A DNA stretch of 31,106 nt from an uncultured Opitutia bacterium. Lineage in GTDB: Bacteria; Verrucomicrobiota; Verrucomicrobiae; Opitutales; MB11C04. This document shows, one piece after another, positions 24,125-31,106 of the stretch. Below the pieces are notes generated by a model that saw nothing but the letters and a program-made list of their open reading frames with translations, was not told the DNA's origin and made no database searches. The DNA lies in NCBI GenBank assembly GCA_913048545.1, contig CAJWWH010000004.1:1-31106 (forward strand), in the 5' to 3' direction. Position numbers and translations under genes: made by a program. Position 1 is the first letter of the stretch. Each line of letters begins with the position of its first letter.

Positions 24125-27100
24125 TTAAGGAGTACTGATACGAACCCGGAGAAATCTTTTATTCACTGCTGGCAAAGTTGATGAAACGACCCAGATCTGC
24201 CTCTCCATTCCACCACCGAGCTCAATCGACCTTTCGAGCTCCAATCCGGAATTACTCCAAGTTTGTAAGTTGTCACTTTGTTCAACATGGTAAAAAATTA
24301 TCTCCCCCGCTGAGCTCTGCGTGGATCCATTCTGATCTTTATAACGAACGAAAGAAATTCTCTGCCTGTTATCAGGATTCAGTGGCTGAATGGGATGATC
24401 CTGAGGACGATCAGGGCCGAGTGAATCCGAACCGATTGCCCGTTCGAACAAATTACTGTACCCGTCCCCGTCAGAATCACTGTAGTCCTCGTTAAAAACT
24501 TTCTTCCCCTGAACCGTCCCGATTAAAGGATTTCTTAAGAGCAGTCTTTCAATAAAACGGTCTTCAGTCTTAAAGTAACGGACATCTCCTTTTCTAAAGA
24601 TACGCCAGGCTCTTTTGCTTGGGGCGATTATATTAATTGAGCGGGTCACCGGATCAGCCGCCACAAAGGACTGGTTACCCGGTGCGTTGAAGGTTAAATT
24701 AACACTTCCCTCCATTATCGGGATTATCTGATTTCCTTTATACACGCGTACAATGCTTGAATTGGAACTGGTAATTTGGAGGGGTATGCCACTGGTTGAA
24801 CGCACACCCTGCAACAGCAAAGGGCGGTGCCCACGCGGAGTATCCCTCAAGCCTCCAGCTTCACCAAGCCGTGGGAAACGAATCTCCTGTCTCTGCTTGG
24901 AGGAAACATAAAAAACCCGGGTCACCGGGGTGGCGGGATTAACATACGCACTGCCACTCTGGCTTGCGGTGATACTGACATTGCCTTCCAATCCGTCCAA
25001 AGTAACCACCCCGACTGAATTAACGCTGGCCGGTCCGGAATTAACCGTAAAACTTACCGGCAAATTGAAAACCATGTTGTTTGTTCCCGAAGAAACCGCA
25101 GTCGCATTCAGTTCAAAAGCAGGATCGTCTCGTACTTTTTCTGGAATCAGATCAAAAGTAATATTTTGATCGTCCTTGATCCCCGGTTGAATAACGGTGA
25201 GAATCCGACTGACTGGATCAGCCGGCTGGTAGCGATCATCTCCCAATTGCATTGCAGTAATCGTTGTCGATCCCTTACCCGTAATAGTGACAATATTGCC
25301 CACCACTGTTCCCACTGAAGGATTGGAGGATATGTAAGAGACAGGCAAACCGGAGGAAGCAACCGCGAGTAATGGGAAGGAGTCGTCTCCCAGAGCCTTA
25401 TCGACCAGCGGAGGGAAAGATATTGTCTGTGGACCACCGAAAGAAGGCGGATTGAAAGAGTAGGGATGAATCAGTTCCAGTTTTGGAGTCAGCCCCCATT
25501 TGTGTGCCAAATAGCCTTCGATTTTTTGACGGTTCACCGCGTTGACTGACTGGTCGTAAACCAGTACCTCCGCAATTTCTCCCGAGAAAGCCTGTCCCAC
25601 CTTATCAAACGCGGAAGTCAAATTGGAATTACCACTCGATACCAGAGGTGCCACTTTGCCGTTCACCCATAACGATTGTCCATTGGGGACAATTCTCAAA
25701 CTATTTACAGACCAGTTTGAGGCATTTGCATCTGATAAAATCTCAACACCTGTGGTATCATCCTCCAAACTAAAGAATCCGTCCGTATTCGTGGTCGACA
25801 AATCCCCGCCCAGAACCTTCGAAGTGCCCGATACGCTCTGTTTGTGAACGATGAAAATAAATTGCGGACTTGAGACCGCATTTTGGATATTGAAGATTTC
25901 ACCGGAACTCGAGTCAAATGACAGAATAGGCTTTTCATTAAGGCTCAGCGGTGTCCAGCGTGGCATACTGTCGATTGTTGCCTGAATGGGGTTATTGGTG
26001 TTTCCGGATTTATCGCCCCACATACTGACTCGACTTCCGGAAATGAAGTCAAAAACATTGTCCGGTTCGTTATCGGCATTTACATCATTTGCATCGAACC
26101 ACAACTTTAATCCTGGTGCGGAGTCGGAGAACAAATTCCCATATCCAATAGTAAAGTTTTGATCCACTGAAAGGGCGGGATCAAAACGATTATCGCCATA
26201 TTGATAGGCAGTAATGGTAACCAGACCAGTTCCCTGAACATAAACCTTGCTGCCAATGATTGTGGCCTTGGCAGGGTCGGATGTTGCAAATTGGACCGGT
26301 AAACCAGAAGTCGAATTGGCCTCCAATTGGAATGGGAAATCTCCAACCGCATGATCCACAATTGGAGCAAATGAAATTATTTGGGGCGACTTGATTATGG
26401 TTAAATAGTTGTCAACTGGAAGAGCGGGAGCGTAAATATTGTCACCTTCCTGCTTGGCCGTGACTTTAGTGGTGCCCGAACCTATAAATTCCAGCGTATT
26501 AAAATCCCCGCCATGATTTCCGTAAATCTGTAAAATCTCGCTGTGATTAAGATCATCACTGTACACTCTCACATCGTCAATTATTCCATCAAAAGGATTG
26601 GATGTACCGCCTATCTTGAAAGGGGAGAATCTTTGATTCAAAGGAAAACCGGACACCGGCACGGAAGACAAATGACCGGACAGATTTCCATCTGCAAAAA
26701 GTGAAAGCGTACGGTTGGAATCGTTTGAATCGTCATAAACCACGGCTAAGTGTACCCATTCATTTTGCTTTAACACCGGAATGGTTGACTGCAACGCGAC
26801 GGCACTGGCATTCCCATCAGTCAGAAAATCAAAGCGCACATTTCCGGAAGCGTTCTGTTTCTTAAAACGGAAAAGATTCATTTCGTTAAAGCCATCCTTT
26901 GACAAAATAACCGATTCGGAAGAATTAATATCCGAAGAATTCAACCAAAGACTCAGGGTGAAGGATCCATTAAAGGGAACACTACCAGCTTCAATTCTTC
27001 CATTAGGGGAGCCCAGCTTTACCCCACTCCCAAACCTTCCCGGAAACCAGGACTTGTTACTGCCTGTAATATTAAGATCAAGCAAAGTACCGTTGTAGTT

Positions 27101-30100
27101 CCCCATCTCATCTTTTGCGGCGGAATAAAGATTTTCATCGAGCTTCCAGTATCCCGTCAATACATCCTGCCGGGTGGTTCGGATACGGGCAATTGATTCA
27201 TCCTCCACCGTGTAAAGCAGAGGAAGATTGGTTAAATTCCCATCCAGTGTCCTTGAATATCCTGTCAGCGAAAGACTGGACAGAATAGCGGAAACCGAGG
27301 ATAAATTCTGATCAAACACAAGTTCATGCTGAGTTTTATTGGAAACAGTTAATTTTCCGTTCAAGTAGGTAATAAAATATTTTTCCGAAATTACCCCTGA
27401 ACCATTAATTGTGTATAATCCTTCGGGTGTCGGATGGGTAACATTACCATCGGTCACAGAAGCGGTAACGGAAACCCCCTGAACCAGTACACTTTCATTA
27501 TCGTCGTAAGCAAACCCGGTGTACGCGTAAGTGAAGACTGGATTGGCTTGATCCGCTTTTCTGAATTGATCATTCATTCGAACGACCAACTCTTTCTTCA
27601 TAATCTGAAAATCAAGATAAATTGGTTCAGCAGCGAGCCAGTCAGAGTCTCCCACTTGTGTGGCTTTAATTCTGACCGTCCCCGGACTTTTCATACTTAA
27701 AACTGTACCGTTTAAATCAACCGATGAATTTCCGTCGATTAGTTCGAGGAGAACCGGGAGACCGGAACTTGCGGTGACATTCAGATCAATCGGGTTATCC
27801 CCATAAGTGATCACACCCAATTCCTGATTAAAGGTAAGAGTTTGCTGGCCACGCAGAACCACCAATTTAATAATTTCAGAATCTGAACCCGAAATATTGG
27901 ATACGATTAAAGTGGAATTGAACTCACCTGTTTCGGTCGGAATTCCATAAATCAAACCACTGACGGTGTCCACCGCAAGCCCCTGAGGCAGATTGGTCGC
28001 GTTGTACTCCGTGGGACCTTTGATTGACTCGATTGCATAAGAATACTCAAGTCCGTAACGGGCAATGAGAGGAGAATCCGCAAAATTGTAGATATCCTGG
28101 CGCTCCTTTGCGGACAAAGCCTGATTGAATATGCGCAAATCATCAATTTGCCCGGTAAAGTAATCGGGGGAGGAGGGATGTTTACCGAAGTAAAAATCGG
28201 CCCCTGTACCGTCACCTGTTAGCCCACCCTTCGCATTAAGAGGTGCGATCACTTCTTCCGTATTCGCGTAAACCACTATTTTATTTCCATCCCACTGAAG
28301 AATGTAATGAATCCATTGATCCATCGTGAGAAGGAAGGAATTCATAATTTTCCAAGACCCATCAATTCGGACCTCGGTATTGATAAATCCATTGGAAATA
28401 TAAAATTTAATTCGATCACTTCTGAAAATAACTCCGTCCAAATCATTACTGTAGAGCCATAATCCAATCGCGAAAGGACCCGTCAGATTAAATTTTCCCG
28501 AATCATAAGGCAGCCTGATTGACTGATTTCCATCGAAGCGGAGGGCAGTCCCATCTCTGCCCACTTCAGAAAAAAGATACAAGTTGCTAAATGATCCGGC
28601 TTCCCCGACATTACCCACGCCTGAAGAATCGGTGACCACGGTTCCATTCAGTTCATCGAATGTCCAGTGTACAATTGGATTACTCGGTAATTTGATTTCG
28701 GGAGAGTTATCAAAAATTGGACTGTATGTACCGTACGGGTGGGCTCCGAAATCACCGTTTCCGGATCCATAAAGATCCGCAATTTCGGAATCACTGAGAG
28801 ATCGACCATAAATACGGAAATCATCAATTTTGTCGGTAAACCGGCCAAAGCCACCAGTTAAATTACCAATCGTGTCAACAGGCGATGCCACATTCGCATT
28901 GACCGTACCCACTGAGGTTCCATTGACCCAGAAAGAAGTCTGACCTCCATTCCCCCTCGCCACGAGATGATGCCAACCGTTTACAAGACTACTTGCCCCG
29001 TATCCGGTTGAACTGAAAGCACCGTCAAACACACCAAGCTCTTTCGAACCCGCCTGATCAAAAACCACATGCCCATTGGTTCCACCACTGGTCAAGACAT
29101 GACGGTAATCAATGGCAGTATCGATAAGAGGAAATGTAAACCAGGTTGAAATCGTCCAATTAGCTGGCAGGTTGAGCTGGTTCGCCCCCAAACTGATTTT
29201 TGCCTGAGCCACATTATTAAATTCAACTGCGGAACTGAACGACCACTTACCCGAGGTGTTTAAATTTCCGTCCGTAAGGTCAGCGTTCCTTAAATTCGGG
29301 GATGCATCCTGAATTGTGGTACCATCCGTCTCCTCAAATGGATAATACAACGAAAGTCCGCTCTTAATCTTATAACTACTTCCGGCAAGATCCGGGACAA
29401 TTCCCCACTTATGAGCAAGATAACCTTCCACCTTTTCTTTTTCAGCAGCCGAGAGCAAACGGTCAAAAATCATGACCTCCCCAATTTCGCCAATCAATTG
29501 ACCGAAGCCCGTACTCGGATCATTCCCGAGGGTCAACTGCTGCAGCACATTGTACTCATTAGAATAAGAGACCAGCCTTGGCGCAGTCTTGACATCCAAA
29601 GTCCACCCCATTGAACCGTTGGATGCCCCCACGCCCACACCCTGACCCTGAGCGACCATAAACACATGCACATTTCCAATATTGAGATTAAGCGAGCCGA
29701 TATTATAGGATTCATCCGTGGCAAAACGGATTGCCGGGTACCCATCAAATACAGACTTTGCATAAGTCGGAGTAGACTTTGGCACGCTTTGGAGGGCATT
29801 TTTGGAACTGAGCGACTTATCCACCCACAAAGGAACCGAGTTTCCTTCAATCCAACTGTCCTTAATATTATCCCCGTCGGGATCCATCGCGTCCAACCAA
29901 AGTACAAGTCCATCCATCGTGTATTTTGTGAACCGTGTATCACTTGCGGTAAATGTCTGAATGTCCGTTGCCCAGTTTCCACCTCCCAAGTTTTCCGCAT
30001 AGGCCCTGTAGTAGTAAGGCTTATTAATCGTCAAATTATTAACCAGAACTTCGTAGGTGCCGAGAGAAACCGGATTTCCCCCATTCACATCGACCACATA

Positions 30101-31106
30101 ATCCCATTTTGAATTATTGGATTCACTGATTACGGTGTCATTGGCATCAACCCACTCATCACCCCAGAATATCTTAACCACGGGATTATCACCACCCACC
30201 GCCTGTACTACAGTGCTCTCCTGAACGCCACCAAACGGACTGGCCGAATAATAGGGGTGGGCAGGGGGTAAAAGCTCTTCACTTAGCCGCCATTTGTGAG
30301 CTAGATAGCCCTCCAACTGTGCCCGTTCGCCTTGATTGAGCTCACGGTCAAAGACCATAACCTCGGCAATTTCACAGGTCGATCTTTCATTCTGTGTGGC
30401 ATAGCCTCCAAATTGTAAAACGCCCGGTCCAAAATTGGAGTTATTCGAACCAGTGTTATTCAGAACCATCTGTTCACCGTCACGCCAGAAGGAAGCCCTT
30501 GGGTTCCCCCCCGCCGCTTCAATAGCACCGACATGCATATGCCAATTATTATCAGACGGTCCACCTGTGCTGATCCATCCCTCGGCATACCACCTGGACA
30601 CCAGTCCGGCATGAAATCCAAAAAGCCAGTTCCTTGACCTCGATGAGATAATCCGATTGTTTGCACCACCGGTATACCGGGCGATTGAAATCATACTGTA
30701 CCCGGTACTGGTCAGGAAATCAAAATTGGTTTCTCCCCAAATCATATCGTCCCCGTCCAAGCTTATCACGGGCTTCCCTTTGAGAGCGGAGGTGTAAAAC
30801 CTCGGATTCCCTGAAGTACTGAGCATATTTCTTTGCTTACCGGACCCGTCCCGCCATTCGGTTACAATGTCACCATTCGAAAGGACCTGACCAAGGTCCT
30901 CCACATTATCCCCATTCATATCCTGCGCGGAATACCAGGCGGTAAGACCGGCGACCGTATCGATTTTAAAAGACTGGTCAACCGAGGTTTGAGTGGTGGT
31001 AATTTTTCCGCCTATTGAAACGACTTCAGCCCGCAGAGTCGCCTGAGTGGGCAGAATGTCGATTGGAGACTTGGTCAGAACAACCGGCTTTTCAATCGCT
31101 CTAAAC
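24125..31106 (-). CDS. Giant exported LamG/Ig-like repeat protein, N-terminus outside the window
   Basis: The frame is open from the TAA at 24125 to the right edge, so at least 2,326 residues are encoded and the ATG at 30919 is internal: the 62 codons upstream of it stay open and continue the same domain (GLTAWYSAQDMNGDN). Parts from N to C: module A1 (about 30290-30960); a fibronectin-III-like unit (about 29945-30215); module A2 (29405-29930); LamG-type domains at about 28770-29361 and 28090-28680; a He_PIG-like Ig domain (27850-28080); an Ig-like unit (27600-27850); an MBG-like domain (27340-27600); a LamG-type domain (26520-27160) set inside another Ig-like unit; an Ig-like unit (26150-26390); module A3 (25496-26120); Ig-like units at about 25180-25435, 24905-25175 and 24640-24900. 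The C-terminal part has DSDGDGYSNLFERAIGSD (near 24430-24485) and ends FLRVRISTP. Probably a secreted or surface-attached adhesin or glycan-binding protein; no enzymatic motif is recognised, and no PEP-CTERM or type IX tail is seen. Confidence 0.85.
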   Translation of the reverse strand, partial: FRAIEKPVVLTKSPIDILPTQATLRAEVVSIGGKITTTQTSVDQSFKIDTVAGLTAWYSAQDMNGDNVEDLGQVLSNGDIVTEWRDGSGKQRNMLSTSGNPRFYTSALKGKPVISLDGDDMIWGETNFDFLTSTGYSMISIARYTGGANNRIISSRSRNWLFGFHAGLVSRWYAEGWISTGGPSDNNWHMHVGAIEAAGGNPRASFWRDGEQMVLNNTGSNNSNFGPGVLQFGGYATQNERSTCEIAEVMVFDRELNQGERAQLEGYLAHKWRLSEELLPPAHPYYSASPFGGVQESTVVQAVGGDNPVVKIFWGDEWVDANDTVISESNNSKWDYVVDVNGGNPVSLGTYEVLVNNLTINKPYYYRAYAENLGGGNWATDIQTFTASDTRFTKYTMDGLVLWLDAMDPDGDNIKDSWIEGNSVPLWVDKSLSSKNALQSVPKSTPTYAKSVFDGYPAIRFATDESYNIGSLNLNIGNVHVFMVAQGQGVGVGASNGSMGWTLDVKTAPRLVSYSNEYNVLQQLTLGNDPSTGFGQLIGEIGEVMIFDRLLSAAEKEKVEGYLAHKWGIVPDLAGSSYKIKSGLSLYYPFEETDGTTIQDASPNLRNADLTDGNLNTSGKWSFSSAVEFNNVAQAKISLGANQLNLPANWTISTWFTFPLIDTAIDYRHVLTSGGTNGHVVFDQAGSKELGVFDGAFSSTGYGASSLVNGWHHLVARGNGGQTSFWVNGTSVGTVNANVASPVDTIGNLTGGFGRFTDKIDDFRIYGRSLSDSEIADLYGSGNGDFGAHPYGTYSPIFDNSPEIKLPSNPIVHWTFDELNGTVVTDSSGVGNVGEAGSFSNLYLFSEVGRDGTALRFDGNQSIRLPYDSGKFNLTGPFAIGLWLYSNDLDGVIFRSDRIKFYISNGFINTEVRIDGSWKIMNSFLLTMDQWIHYILQWDGNKIVVYANTEEVIAPLNAKGGLTGDGTGADFYFGKHPSSPDYFTGQIDDLRIFNQALSAKERQDIYNFADSPLIARYGLEYSYAIESIKGPTEYNATNLPQGLAVDTVSGLIYGIPTETGEFNSTLIVSNISGSDSEIIKLVVLRGQQTLTFNQELGVITYGDNPIDLNVTASSGLPVLLELIDGNSSVDLNGTVLSMKSPGTVRIKATQVGDSDWLAAEPIYLDFQIMKKELVVRMNDQFRKADQANPVFTYAYTGFAYDDNESVLVQGVSVTASVTDGNVTHPTPEGLYTINGSGVISEKYFITYLNGKLTVSNKTQHELVFDQNLSSVSAILSSLSLTGYSRTLDGNLTNLPLLYTVEDESIARIRTTRQDVLTGYWKLDENLYSAAKDEMGNYNGTLLDLNITGSNKSWFPGRFGSGVKLGSPNGRIEAGSVPFNGSFTLSLWLNSSDINSSESVILSKDGFNEMNLFRFKKQNASGNVRFDFLTDGNASAVALQSTIPVLKQNEWVHLAVVYDDSNDSNRTLSLFADGNLSGHLSSVPVSGFPLNQRFSPFKIGGTSNPFDGIIDDVRVYSDDLNHSEILQIYGNHGGDFNTLEFIGSGTTKVTAKQEGDNIYAPALPVDNYLTIIKSPQIISFAPIVDHAVGDFPFQLEANSTSGLPVQFATSDPAKATIIGSKVYVQGTGLVTITAYQYGDNRFDPALSVDQNFTIGYGNLFSDSAPGLKLWFDANDVNADNEPDNVFDFISGSRVSMWGDKSGNTNNPIQATIDSMPRWTPLSLNEKPILSFDSSSGEIFNIQNAVSSPQFIFIVHKQSVSGTSKVLGGDLSTTNTDGFFSLEDDTTGVEILSDANASNWSVNSLRIVPNGQSLWVNGKVAPLVSSGNSNLTSAFDKVGQAFSGEIAEVLVYDQSVNAVNRQKIEGYLAHKWGLTPKLELIHPYSFNPPSFGGPQTISFPPLVDKALGDDSFPLLAVASSGLPVSYISSNPSVGTVVGNIVTITGKGSTTITAMQLGDDRYQPADPVSRILTVIQPGIKDDQNITFDLIPEKVRDDPAFELNATAVSSGTNNMVFNLPVSFTVNSGPASVNSVGVVTLDGLEGNVSITASQSGSAYVNPATPVTRVFYVSSKQRQEIRFPRLGEAGGLRDTPRGHRPLLLQGVRSTSGIPLQITSSNSSIVRVYKGNQIIPIMEGSVNLTFNAPGNQSFVAADPVTRSINIIAPSKRAWRIFRKGDVRYFKTEDRFIERLLLRNPLIGTVQGKKVFNEDYSDSDGDGYSNLFERAIGSDSLGPDRPQDHPIQPLNPDNRQRISFVRYKDQNGSTQSSAGEIIFYHVEQSDNLQTWSNSGLELERSIELGGGMERQIWVVSSTLPAVNKRFLRVRISTP
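25496..26120 (-). repeat. Module A3 of the giant protein
   Basis: Third copy: PGLKLWFDANDVNADN (about 26070-26118), MWGDKSGNTNNPIQA, EKPILSFD, AEVLVYDQSV and EGYLAHKW (25496-25519), followed by the HPYSFNPPSFGGPQ linker that matches the one after module A1. Confidence 0.7.
29405..29930 (-). repeat. Module A2 of the giant protein
   Basis: Second copy: DGLVLWLDAMDPDGDN (29870-29916), PLWVDKSLSSKNALQ, GYPAIRF, GEVMIFDRLLSAAEKE and EGYLAHKW (29405-29428). It is shorter than the other two, with a reduced middle part, and lacks the HPY-FGG linker. Confidence 0.7.
30290..30960 (-). repeat. Module A1 of the giant protein
   Basis: First copy of a module that opens with GLTAWYSAQDMNGDN, continues through W-x-DGSG and KPVISLDGDD, and closes with AEVMVFDREL and EGYLAHKW (the latter at 30290-30313), followed by a HPYYSASPFGG linker. 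It is a concanavalin/LamG-like fold by pattern. Confidence 0.7.

Noticed and set aside
24125..24300. PEP-CTERM or type IX secretion tail on the giant protein
   Set aside because: The C-terminus ends FLRVRISTP without a VPEP motif, a hydrophobic anchor with basic end, or a type IX pattern.
1..31106. CRISPR array, tRNA, rRNA or insertion sequence
   Set aside because: Reading through both strands I found no regular short direct repeats with spacers, no tRNA-like or rRNA sequence, and no transposase or integrase motifs.

Overview
The window looks like a chromosomal segment from a Verrucomicrobiota-type bacterium, most likely a marine Opitutae/Puniceicoccales-like lineage. This is inference from gene content: very large exported LamG/Ig-like proteins ending in a 'DSDGDG' segment, a TIGR02597-like secreted protein, a CxxCH periplasmic protein of a type common in Planctomycetes and Verrucomicrobia, and a TonB-type protein with a long proline-rich spacer. 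Base composition is moderate. Most genes lack a strong Shine-Dalgarno sequence, and several start with TTG or GTG. No rRNA, tRNA, CRISPR array, transposase or integrase is visible, and no gap between genes exceeds 300 bases.

Left part (1-5.6 kb): polyphosphate kinase (ppk1) on the plus strand converges on a minus-strand pair, a TonB/TolA-like protein followed 3 bases later by an unlisted 48-residue two-helix membrane protein. Next come an inner-membrane alpha/beta hydrolase (minus) and a strikingly animal-like UDP-glucose 6-dehydrogenase (plus).

Middle part (5.6-16.5 kb): nine minus-strand genes follow one another closely. In transcription order they encode a tandem-RCK potassium channel, an MFS transporter, a two-HKD phospholipase D/cardiolipin-synthase-like protein, a small outer-membrane barrel, a PatB/MalY-type PLP enzyme, NAD-dependent DNA ligase, a RibB protein with a degenerate RibA-like half (RibBX type), lumazine synthase and NusB. 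The rib-nusB end is a classical housekeeping arrangement. The channel/MFS/PLD genes overlap and are probably translationally coupled.

Right part (16.6-31.1 kb): an exported PQQ-type beta-propeller gene overlaps priA by four bases. Then come a secreted TIGR02597-like protein (minus), a divergent CxxCH protein (plus), a perfect bidirectional hairpin terminator, a periplasmic rhodanese (minus) and a giant repetitive exported protein (minus). The giant reading frame stays open to the right edge, so its N-terminus is missing; at least 2,326 residues are encoded here. It contains three copies of a module ending in EGYLAHKW, three further LamG-type domains and a string of Ig-like domains, one of which appears to be split by a LamG domain.

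The best candidates for a closer look are the giant modular protein with its nested domain, the CxxCH protein family, the 48-residue protein behind the TonB-like gene, the RibBX-type enzyme, and the channel-transporter-phospholipase set. I see no clear novel defence or mobile system.
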